DNA of 50,298 nt, taken from positions 1-50,298 of the forward strand of contig JAEWHO010000009.1 in assembly GCA_023387755.1 (NCBI GenBank). The letters are read 5' to 3'. A model generated the notes under the pieces. The model made no database searches and had not been told where the DNA came from. It worked only from the letters and a program-made list of their open reading frames with translations. The stretch's first letter is position 1. Each line of letters starts with the position of its first letter. Source of the stretch: Actinomycetes bacterium (GTDB taxonomy: Bacteria; Actinomycetota; Actinomycetes; Actinomycetales; Actinomycetaceae). A program made the translations under genes and the position numbers. Positions 17,861 through 24,808 of the stretch are shown in pieces.

Positions 17861-18157
17861 GTGTCGATCTCCATCAAGCCGCTCGAGGACCGTATCGTCG
17901 TCCAGACCCTCGAAGCTGAGACCACCACCGCATCCGGGCTGGTTATTCCGGATACCGCCAAGGAAAAGCCCCAGGAGGGTAAGGTTCTGGCCGTTGGCCC
18001 GGGCCGCGTGGATGACAACGGCAATCGTGTGCCGGTCGACGTTGCCGAAGGCGACGTCGTGATCTATTCCAAGTATGGCGGCACCGAAGTGAAGTTCGGT
18101 GGCGAGGAATACCTCATCCTCTCCGCTCGCGATATCCTCGCGATCGTGGAGCGCTAA
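17861..18157 (+). CDS. groES: Co-chaperonin GroES
   Basis: Lid of the GroEL folding chamber. The 98-residue protein has the standard start SIKPLEDRIVVQ and ASGLVIPDTAKEKPQEGKVLAVGPG. It contains the mobile-loop region around residue 25 and the roof motif EGDVVIYSKYGGTEVKF, and ends LSARDILAIVE. GTG start at 17861 follows GGAAGGGGAGG. It is expressed from a CIRCE-controlled promoter. Unusually for many bacteria, no groEL follows; a terminator comes 13 nt after the stop, so the groEL copy or copies must be elsewhere. Confidence 0.97.
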   Translation: MSISIKPLEDRIVVQTLEAETTTASGLVIPDTAKEKPQEGKVLAVGPGRVDDNGNRVPVDVAEGDVVIYSKYGGTEVKFGGEEYLILSARDILAIVER

Positions 18158-18170
18158 TACCGCGATAGAC

Positions 18171-18208
18171 AAAAGGGACCGCCCACCACACGGTGGGCGG
18201 TCCCTTTT
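18171..18208. terminator. Bidirectional terminator between groES and whiB
   Basis: A 17-bp perfect stem (18171-18187 with 18192-18208) and a 4-nt loop, flanked by A4 on the left and T4 on the right. It can therefore stop both groES and the convergent whiB-like gene. Confidence 0.92.
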
Positions 18209-18281
18209 CGTGCGTGAAGATGCCGGTGGCGATCCTCAGTTGATATGGGTGGGTGCTGTTCGCTTAACACCCGGGGGCACA

Positions 18282-18590
18282 TTAGCGGGCCCGGACGAGT
18301 GCCGGCTTGCGCCGAGTGAAGTACTCGCGCCGCTCATCTTCGGACATACCACCCCATACGCCATAGGGTTCACGGACAGCCAGAGCATGTTCGCGACACT
18401 GATCCAAAACGGGGCAGGTGGCGCAGATAGCCTTAGCGGCGTTATCGCGGTTGCGGCGCTTGCGGCCACGTTCGCCTTCTGGGTGGAAGAACAGGTCTGG
18501 ATCGGCATCCCGGCAGGCACCCTCGTACTGCCATTCCCACAAATCCATAATCGGACCGGGCAGGCGGGAGATCTCAGCCATCCTCGTCAC
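18282..18590 (-). CDS. WhiB-family Fe-S transcriptional regulator (WhiB2/WhmD-like)
   Basis: A 102-residue Wbl protein with the four cluster-binding cysteines C26, C56, C59 and C65 (GACRD, then CATC and DQC) and the turn PYGVWGGMSEDER. The WEWQ preceding the first Cys and the FFHPEGERGR segment point to the WhiB2/WhmD branch, which controls septation and division in relatives. This subclass call is inference. The start may be GTG at 18590 or ATG at 18581; neither has clearly better spacing. A 13-bp tandem direct repeat lies immediately upstream (18598-18624). It converges with groES across a bidirectional terminator. Confidence 0.92.
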   Translation of the reverse strand: MTRMAEISRLPGPIMDLWEWQYEGACRDADPDLFFHPEGERGRKRRNRDNAAKAICATCPVLDQCREHALAVREPYGVWGGMSEDERREYFTRRKPALVRAR

Positions 18591-19039
18591 TCACCTTTTC
18601 TCTGTCAGCTATTCTCTGTCAGCTTTCGGACGGCGGAGAAAGGATCATACCGTCCGCTGTGAACACGCACCACTGTAGCAAACGTTGCGTAAGTTGTTCA
18701 AGCCCCTTCAGGTTTTGCGAAACTTGTTCGTATTGTGTTCGCCACACCTGCCTTCGCCGTGATTACGGGGTTAGGGGCGCAGGTGGGTGGAGCGGTTCTG
18801 CAACGATTTGCATGCTTTGGGAGAGCGCGAGGTAACAAAAAGTAGGGCTTGCCGGATTTTCAACTCGCGGCATCGCGGCAAAAGCGTGACAATCAAATAA
18901 GATGAGTCCGAAGATAGCCACCTTAGTCAGTTTCTAGGCGGTGCTGTGGGCGCCGGATTTCGGCGAATATCAGCCGTGATCGTGTGAGCGAGGGTGGCTA
19001 GGGCCGGGATGTCCGGCGCAGCAGAGGGAGGTTACCGAC
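18591..19039. other. 449-bp divergent intergenic region between whiB-like and merR-like genes
   Basis: No coding sequence is supported. It contains the tandem 13-mer repeat at 18598-18624 and a minus-strand TATGAT at 18644-18649 that could be the whiB -10. It also contains two related 16-mers (TTGCGTAAGTTGTTCA at 18685-18700 and TTGCGAAACTTGTTCG at 18715-18730) spaced exactly 30 bp apart. The unusual length and the repeated motifs suggest complex regulation of one or both flanking regulator genes. Confidence 0.6.
18598..18624. repeat. Tandem 13-bp direct repeat upstream of whiB-like gene
   Basis: TTCTCTGTCAGCT occurs at 18598-18610 and again at 18612-18624, separated by one base. It lies in the predicted untranslated leader of the whiB-like gene. 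It may be a pair of binding sites or a small duplication. Confidence 0.75.
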
Positions 19040-19957
19040 GTGTCCGCCAGCGAACTGCCTGACGCGCCGCTCACCGTCGCAGCCGTGGCCGCAAGATTAG
19101 GAGTTGTTGCCTCAACTCTGCGCACCTGGGACCGTCGCTATGGGCTGGGCCCCTCGTCTCATGAAGCCGGCTCCCACCGCCGTTACACCCCGGCCGACGT
19201 TGCCCGCCTGGAACGCATGCGGGCCTTGACCGTGCAGGGGGTTGCCCCCAGCGATGCCGCCCGCATTGCCATGGCGGAAGCAGCGGCAGATGCCCCCGTG
19301 CAGGAAACCCGGGCTGGGGCGAGGCGCCGGCGGGCGCTGAACGTCGTCGGGGAAAGTGATGTGGTGTGTGACCCGTTCACCCTGGCTGCGGCGGCCCTAG
19401 AACCCGACCCCGCACGGGTGGAGCGGATCATTAATTTTGCGATTGGGCGGCTCGGCCTAGTTCCGGCATGGGTGGGCGTGATCCGCCCCGCCGTCAGGAT
19501 TTTGCGGGAGAAAACCCGGGCTGACCGTCCCGGCGTCGAACCGGAGGTTACGATTGCGGCTGGCTTATGCGACGTCATCTCTCGCATGGATCTGCCCCCT
19601 ATCAGCGACGATGCGCCCGCTATTGGGCTCATCTCTGGCCCGCACGGGATCATGCACGGGCAAGTAATCGCGGCGGAACTCGCTCGCCGAGGGGCCGACG
19701 TTTACATGTTGCGCGGAGCTCATATCAGCGACGGCGATGACGTTATCTCCATGATCGATCGTCACCGGGTGCGCGCGGTGGTTGCAGTAGGGCAGGTGCC
19801 GGCGCTGGAAGCGATTATGATGTCGGTCTCCGAGCAGGAAGGGTGTACCGGATTTGTGGTCGGGGCCTACGCCGCGGGGATTTGGCTGCCCCACATCCAC
19901 CAGGTGCGCACAGTGCCCGCCGTGGTTGAAGAAACGAGTGAACTGCTCGGTTTGTGA
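19040..19957 (+). CDS. MerR-family transcriptional regulator with cobalamin-binding-like C-terminal domain
   Basis: A 305-residue regulator. Residues about 10-75 are a MerR winged-helix DNA-binding domain (VAAVAARLGVVASTLRTWDRRYG, GSHRRYTPADVARL). The rest resembles the helical and Rossmann-like B12-binding modules of CarH/LitR-type light sensors (AAELARRGADVYMLRGAHIS). The canonical [ED]xHxxG cobalamin motif is not clear: the corresponding site reads GPHGIMHGQV, so cofactor binding is uncertain. Start GTG at 19040 follows GAGGGAGG. It is divergent from the whiB-like gene and 44 bp upstream of guaB. Confidence 0.85.
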   Translation: MSASELPDAPLTVAAVAARLGVVASTLRTWDRRYGLGPSSHEAGSHRRYTPADVARLERMRALTVQGVAPSDAARIAMAEAAADAPVQETRAGARRRRALNVVGESDVVCDPFTLAAAALEPDPARVERIINFAIGRLGLVPAWVGVIRPAVRILREKTRADRPGVEPEVTIAAGLCDVISRMDLPPISDDAPAIGLISGPHGIMHGQVIAAELARRGADVYMLRGAHISDGDDVISMIDRHRVRAVVAVGQVPALEAIMMSVSEQEGCTGFVVGAYAAGIWLPHIHQVRTVPAVVEETSELLGL

Positions 19958-19989
19958 GCAGCAGGTGGAATCGGGGGGCGCGCCCCCGT

Positions 19990-19995
19990 TAGACT
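19990..19995 (+). promoter_or_regulatory. Predicted -10 box for leaderless guaB
   Basis: TAGACT ends 6 nt before the guaB GTG at 20002, with no Shine-Dalgarno sequence. Confidence 0.5.
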
Positions 19996-20001
19996 GCCCG
20001 T

Positions 20002-21504
20002 GTGAGCGAGGATCCCTTCGGCCTGATCGGCCTTACCTATGACGACGTTTTACTCCTGCCCGGAGCTACTGATGTGGTGCCCAGTGAAGTTGATACTTCC
20101 ACTCAGCTAACCTCCCGAATCCGCCTGCGTATTCCGCTGTTATCTGCGGCTATGGATACCGTCACCGAAGCGCGCATGGCGATCGCGATGGCCCGCCAGG
20201 GCGGTATCGGTATCCTGCACCGTAACCTGTCCATTGAGGAACAGGCTGCCCAGGTGCACACCGTCAAGCGCAGTGAATCGGGCATGATTAACGACCCCGT
20301 CACTGTTGGCCCGGATGCAACCGTGGGGCAACTCGATCAGCTGTGCGGCCGCTATCGGGTCTCCGGCCTGCCGGTGGTGGATCACGATGGCCGTCTGGTG
20401 GGTATCATTACCAACCGCGATCTGCGCTTTGTGAACCCGGCGGATTTTGATGCCACCCGGGTCCGTGACGTCATGACTCCGATGCCGCTCGTGACCGGCA
20501 AGGTCGGTATCGACCGCGATGAGGCCCGCCGTCTCTTGGCTGAAAATAAGATCGAAAAACTCCCCTTGGTAGACGATGAAGGCAAACTGCGCGGCCTCAT
20601 TACGGTCAAGGACTTTGTGAAGTCCGAGCAGTACCCCAATGCCACCAAGGATGCCGACGGACGTCTCGTCGTCGGGGCAGCGATCGGATACTGGGGCGAC
20701 GCCCGCGAACGGGCCGGTGCTCTGATGGAATCCGGGGTGGATGTGCTCGTGGCCGATACTGCCAATGGGGAAGCACACTTGCTGCTGGAGATGGTGCGCG
20801 AACTCAAACGTGACCCGGCCTTTAAGCACGTCGATATTATCGGCGGGAATGTGGCCACCCGCGAGGGCGCACAAGCCCTGGTAGATGCCGGTGTCGACGC
20901 CGTGAAGGTGGGCGTGGGGCCCGGATCGATCTGCACCACCCGCGTCGTCGCCGGGGTGGGCGTGCCGCAGGTGACGGCGGTTCATTTGGCCTCCCTGGCG
21001 TGTAAGGAGGCTGGCGTCCCAATTATTGCCGACGGCGGCCTGCAATACTCCGGTGATATCGCTAAGGCGATTGTGGCTGGGGCGTCCACCGTGATGCTCG
21101 GGTCCCTGTTGGCGGGCTGTGAGGAATCGCCCGGTGAACTGGTATTCGTTAATGGCAAACAGTACAAGCACTATCGGGGGATGGGGTCGCTCGGCGCGAT
21201 GGCCTCGCGCGGTCGCGTGTCCTACTCCAAGGACCGCTACTTCCAGGCAGATGTATCTTCTGATGACAAGATCGTGCCGGAAGGGATCGAAGGGCAGGTG
21301 CCTTTCCGGGGTCCGCTCGGGGCAGTGGCCTACCAGCTCGTGGGCGGCCTGCACCAGTCCATGTTCTATGTGGGAGCGCGCACTATCGAGGAGCTGCAGA
21401 CTAAGGGGCGGTTCGTGCGCATCACCAGCGCCGGTCTGAAGGAATCCCATCCGCACGATGTGCAGATGACGGTGGAGGCACCAAACTATACGCGCGGGAT
21501 CTAG
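20002..21504 (+). CDS. guaB: Inosine-5'-monophosphate dehydrogenase
   Basis: Oxidizes IMP to XMP, the committed step to GMP. The 500-residue protein has the (beta/alpha)8 barrel split by a Bateman module of two CBS domains (about residues 95-210, for example VTVGPDATVGQL and GLPVVDHDGRLVGIITNRD). It has the catalytic-Cys loop GPGSICTTR near residue 310 and the ADGGLQYSGDIAKA phosphate site. The GTG start at 20002 is preceded by TAGACT. guaB3 and guaA are also in this window, so the whole IMP-to-GMP branch is local. Confidence 0.97.
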   Translation: MSEDPFGLIGLTYDDVLLLPGATDVVPSEVDTSTQLTSRIRLRIPLLSAAMDTVTEARMAIAMARQGGIGILHRNLSIEEQAAQVHTVKRSESGMINDPVTVGPDATVGQLDQLCGRYRVSGLPVVDHDGRLVGIITNRDLRFVNPADFDATRVRDVMTPMPLVTGKVGIDRDEARRLLAENKIEKLPLVDDEGKLRGLITVKDFVKSEQYPNATKDADGRLVVGAAIGYWGDARERAGALMESGVDVLVADTANGEAHLLLEMVRELKRDPAFKHVDIIGGNVATREGAQALVDAGVDAVKVGVGPGSICTTRVVAGVGVPQVTAVHLASLACKEAGVPIIADGGLQYSGDIAKAIVAGASTVMLGSLLAGCEESPGELVFVNGKQYKHYRGMGSLGAMASRGRVSYSKDRYFQADVSSDDKIVPEGIEGQVPFRGPLGAVAYQLVGGLHQSMFYVGARTIEELQTKGRFVRITSAGLKESHPHDVQMTVEAPNYTRGI

Positions 21505-21531
21505 GCGCGCCTAGCGGTAGGCGCAGTTCAA

Positions 21532-22620
21532 TCAGCTGTGGTGGGAGACGATGCGCTGCATCGTCTCCCATTGCGTTTCCATAGACTCAACCAGCGTCAT
21601 TTGAGTGCGGGTACGGTCGAGATTATGTTCCGGCCGATGAATCTTAAAGTAGTGGTCCCCGGCCAGATAGTCGGTCAGGAACCGCATTCCACATTCGAGG
21701 GTCATCATCTTCGCCCCGGCCGGCAACAGCTCCTTTTCGGTAGCCGTCAGACTCGGCCCGGTTTGGGACAGGAAGCCGCGTGTGAACACCTCGAAGAGCT
21801 CCATCGAACAGTGCACGGTACCGAGGTCGCGCTCATCCTCCAGCGCCGTCGAGGCACCGAAACGGATCGAGTCACCAAAGTCGTTGACGGCCAGGCCCGG
21901 CATAACCGTGTCCAGGTCGATGACGCAGATCCCCTCGCCGGTGCCGTCATCGATCATGACGTTATTGAGTTTGGTGTCGTTGTGGGTGACGCGCAGGGGA
22001 AGTAATTCACGGTCAATCCCGGCAAATAGTTCAGTGAAGTCGGCACGCTCCAGGTAGAAGTCAATCTCGGCTGTCACCGCATCGGCGCGGCCACACACGT
22101 CTGCCTCCACCGCGTCCCGCAGCGCCTGCAGTCGGGCCGGGGTGTCGTGGAAATGGGGAATGGTTTCGGTGAGGTCGGCGGCCGGGAAATCGGCTAGAAG
22201 CCGCTGAAACTCCCCGAAAGCAACCCCGGCCTGTTCGAAATGGTGCGGTTTTTCGACCAGGTCATAGGTGCGGGCGGCTCCGATGAACTGATACATGCGC
22301 CAACATTCGCCCGCTTCATCGACCAGATAGGGGCCCCCGCCCTTCGTGGGCAAGAGCCGCAGGGCGCGGCGATCGGCGTCGGGATGATCACTGACGGCGC
22401 GGCGCAGGTGATCGCACACGGCGATAATATTCGCCATCAGGGCGTGAGGATCGGTGAAAATATCAGTGTTAATGCGTTGCAGGATCGCTGCTGAGTCGGT
22501 GCTGGCATCCACCTTGAACGTGTCATTAATATGTCCGCTACCGTAGCGGGCAATCCGGGTTGGAGTAAGAGGGTAGGCGGCGACGGCGGCGTGCACCCGC
22601 TCAGTGCTGAGATCCAACAT
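21532..22620 (-). CDS. N-acetylhexosamine 1-kinase-like phosphotransferase (NahK family)
   Basis: An aminoglycoside-phosphotransferase-fold kinase of 362 residues. It resembles bifidobacterial N-acetylhexosamine 1-kinase along its whole length, judging from recalled motifs: YGSGHINDTF, ILQRINTDIF, LTETIPHFHDTP, the catalytic VTHNDTKLNN (about 211-220), DLDTVMPG (metal-binding DLD, 235-237), DFGDSIRFGASTALEDE and LECGMRFLTDYL. The predicted reaction is GlcNAc/GalNAc plus ATP to the 1-phosphate. The other lacto-N-biose pathway genes are not adjacent. ATG at 22618-22620 follows AAAGGAAT. It converges with guaB 27 bp away. Confidence 0.85.
   Translation of the reverse strand: MLDLSTERVHAAVAAYPLTPTRIARYGSGHINDTFKVDASTDSAAILQRINTDIFTDPHALMANIIAVCDHLRRAVSDHPDADRRALRLLPTKGGGPYLVDEAGECWRMYQFIGAARTYDLVEKPHHFEQAGVAFGEFQRLLADFPAADLTETIPHFHDTPARLQALRDAVEADVCGRADAVTAEIDFYLERADFTELFAGIDRELLPLRVTHNDTKLNNVMIDDGTGEGICVIDLDTVMPGLAVNDFGDSIRFGASTALEDERDLGTVHCSMELFEVFTRGFLSQTGPSLTATEKELLPAGAKMMTLECGMRFLTDYLAGDHYFKIHRPEHNLDRTRTQMTLVESMETQWETMQRIVSHHS
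21542..21570. terminator. Perfect hairpin at guaB/nahK convergence (possible terminator)
   Basis: A 13-bp perfect stem TGGGAGACGATGC / GCATCGTCTCCCA with a 3-nt loop. It lies inside the last codons of the nahK-like gene and 38 nt after guaB. There is no T-tract, so it may be a weak or Rho-assisted terminator. Confidence 0.5.
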
Positions 22621-22686
22621 GGTGATTCCTTTCCGTTACCACCAGTCTAGTGTCGATCAGCTCCGAACAAAAATACCCAAAGACAA

Positions 22687-23394
22687 TCAGAGAACAGATG
22701 GGTCGATCGGCCAGTGGTCACTAGCACCAGGGCCTGTCAGGCCTTTGGATTCACGCCATTGATTGAAGCCACGGGCCCACTTTTGGTGGGCAGCGACCTG
22801 CCACGTGTGTAGTTGGGATAGTTCCATCTGGGCCGCTTGTTCGTAGCGGCGGGCGATTTCCCGCAGTACATCCAACGTAGCCAATACATCCACTTCAGCA
22901 TCGTGCAGATCGGCGGCGGCTTGCTGCCCGTAGAACTCCACCAGATCACCGAGCCGGCGTTTGCCGCGCCGGTAGCGGTCGAGCTCGCGGTCCAGTACCA
23001 ATGGATCAATAACCGGGCAGATATCAGCGGCCGACCCCAGCGGCGGTAACTGGTGGCGGGTGAGTTCAGCCTGCAGAATCGTCAGGTCAAAAGCAGCATT
23101 GTAAGCCACCACCGGGGTTCCGGCCGCGAAAGCCTGACGCAGTAGGCCAGCAATCTCAGCTAGCGCCGGTGCCGGTGCTTGGCCCTCCCGCTGCGCCCTC
23201 TCGGTGGTAATACCGTGCACGTTGGCGGCCGCTTCCGGGATTTCCACACCGGGATTCAGCAGCCAGGTGCGTATCTGGCGGCCGCCCGCGCCGTCGTCGT
23301 ACACCAACGCCGCGGTTACGATCCGGTCCGAGGTGGGATTAACGCCGGTGGTCTCAGTATCGAAACCCAAAAGGGGCTGCTGCGCCCAGGACAT
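22687..23394 (-). CDS. DEDDh 3'-5' exonuclease (DnaQ-like)
   Basis: A 235-residue stand-alone exonuclease of the DnaQ/RNase T fold. ExoI motif GFDTETTGVNP is at about residues 10-20 (acidic D and E), ExoII VVAYNAAFDLTIL at about 95-107, and ExoIII LHDAEVDVLATLDVL near 160 with the catalytic His. The family ranges from DNA polymerase III epsilon-like proofreaders to generic exonucleases; there is no polymerase or helicase domain to decide. AAGGAG precedes ATG at 23392-23394. It is divergent from guaB3. Confidence 0.88.
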   Translation of the reverse strand: MSWAQQPLLGFDTETTGVNPTSDRIVTAALVYDDGAGGRQIRTWLLNPGVEIPEAAANVHGITTERAQREGQAPAPALAEIAGLLRQAFAAGTPVVAYNAAFDLTILQAELTRHQLPPLGSAADICPVIDPLVLDRELDRYRRGKRRLGDLVEFYGQQAAADLHDAEVDVLATLDVLREIARRYEQAAQMELSQLHTWQVAAHQKWARGFNQWRESKGLTGPGASDHWPIDPSVL

Positions 23395-23515
23395 AGTCGA
23401 TTCTCCTTGGTCGGTCTTCTCTCACTGTGACATATCGGCGAGCCTTAGTGTGTCATACCAGGTACCCCTACCGTGTCACACCCGCGGGGTAGCGGAAAAA
23501 TGATTCGCGCAAAGA

Positions 23516-23521
23516 TAGCCT
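23516..23521 (+). promoter_or_regulatory. Predicted -10 box for leaderless guaB3
   Basis: TAGCCT ends 6 nt before the GTG at 23528. The intervening AGGAGG abuts the start codon, too close for a usual ribosome binding site. Confidence 0.45.
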
Positions 23522-23527
23522 AGGAGG

Positions 23528-24652
23528 GTGAGCTACGAAATTGAGATCGGCCGCGCCAAACGTGCACAGCGCGCCTACAGCCTCGACGATATCGCCGTCG
23601 TTCCCGCCCGGCGGACCCGCGACCCCGAAGATGTATCCGTCTCCTGGCAGATTGACGCGTATCACGTTGATATTCCGGTGATGGCGGCACCGGTTGATTC
23701 GGTGATGAGCCCGGAGACGGCCATCTTGGTGGGCAAACTCGGCGGGATCGGGGTGCTTGACCTGGAAGGCTTGTGGACCCGCTACGAGGACCCGACGGCG
23801 CAGCTGGAAGCTATCGCCGACGTCAATGAACATGAGGCCACGGCGCTGATGCAGCGCCTATACGCCGAACCGATTAAAGCTGAATTAATCAAAGCGCGTC
23901 TGGAAGATATTCGCGCCGCCGGCGTGCCGGTTGCGGGAGCGTTATCGCCGCAGCGCACCCAAGAACTGTGGCGCACGGTCGTCGATACCGGAGTTGACCT
24001 CTTCGTTATCCGTGGCTCAGCGGTCTCCGCCGAGCACGTCTCCACCGTTAGTGAGCCGCTCAACTTGAAACATTTCATCTATGAGCTGGACGTGCCCGTC
24101 GTGGTGGGCGGCTGCGCGAGCTACACGGCGGCGTTGCATCTGATGCGCACGGGCGCGGCTGGCGTCATGGTCGGCTTTGGGGGCGGTGCCGCCCATAAAA
24201 CCCGCCAAGCGCTCGGGATTCACGTCCCGATGGCCACCGCTATTGCCGACGTCGCAGCCGCGCGGCGGGACTACCTCGATGAGTCCGGTGGTCGCTACGT
24301 GCACGTCATCGCCGACGGCGGAGTCGGATTGTCTGGCGATCTCGTCAAAGCGGTTGCCTGCGGGGCCGATGCTGTCATGCTCGGCGCTGCCTTGGCCCGC
24401 TCCAGTGAGGCCCCGGGCCGGGGGTGGCACTGGGGGAGCGAAGCCCATCATCCCACGCTGCCACGGGGTGAGCGCTGCTATGTGGGCACCGTGGGGACTA
24501 TGAAACAGATCCTGCACGGCCCGGCCGACCGTCCCGATGGAACGCTCAATTTTGTGGGTGCTCTGCGCCGCACCATGGCCACGACCGGCTATAGCGATGT
24601 GAAGGAATTGCAGCGCGTTCAGGTAGTGGTCTCGCCCTATCGGCCCTGCTAG
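23528..24652 (+). CDS. guaB3: GuaB3 family IMP dehydrogenase-related protein
   Basis: A 374-residue TIM-barrel protein of the actinobacterial GuaB3 branch of the IMPDH/GMP-reductase superfamily. It has no CBS domains. IMPDH-like pieces are MAAPVDSVMSPETA, GGIGVLDLEGLWTRYEDP, and HVIADGGVGLSGDLVKAVACGADAVMLG. The loop that carries the catalytic Cys in true IMPDH reads GFGGGAAHKTR here, so that Cys is absent, as I recall for other actinobacterial GuaB3 proteins. The activity of the branch is not settled by sequence. GTG start at 23528. Confidence 0.9.
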   Translation: MSYEIEIGRAKRAQRAYSLDDIAVVPARRTRDPEDVSVSWQIDAYHVDIPVMAAPVDSVMSPETAILVGKLGGIGVLDLEGLWTRYEDPTAQLEAIADVNEHEATALMQRLYAEPIKAELIKARLEDIRAAGVPVAGALSPQRTQELWRTVVDTGVDLFVIRGSAVSAEHVSTVSEPLNLKHFIYELDVPVVVGGCASYTAALHLMRTGAAGVMVGFGGGAAHKTRQALGIHVPMATAIADVAAARRDYLDESGGRYVHVIADGGVGLSGDLVKAVACGADAVMLGAALARSSEAPGRGWHWGSEAHHPTLPRGERCYVGTVGTMKQILHGPADRPDGTLNFVGALRRTMATTGYSDVKELQRVQVVVSPYRPC

Positions 24653-24697
24653 CAGTCCGCGCCTGGCAGCCCGCCCGCGCGTTACTGCGCATAGGAC

Positions 24698-24726
24698 GCC
24701 GCCCCGCCTGTACCAGGCGGGGCGGC
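24698..24726. terminator. GC-rich hairpin between guaB3 and fumA
   Basis: A perfect 13-bp stem GCCGCCCCGCCTG / CAGGCGGGGCGGC with a 3-nt loop, placed between the 3' ends of two convergent genes. It lacks a T-tract but is very stable, so a bidirectional terminator role is likely. Confidence 0.7.
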
Positions 24727-24808
24727 GCGTCGTCGTCGGGATTGAAACCGGGCACCGCACTGGCGGGTGCTGCGCGGCCGGGCTGGCGGGGGCGGCGCAG
24801 CCGGGCGG

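Noticed and set aside
20140..21456. 438-residue open frame antisense to guaB
   Set aside because: Shadow of the guaB codon pattern, with no motif and no start signal.
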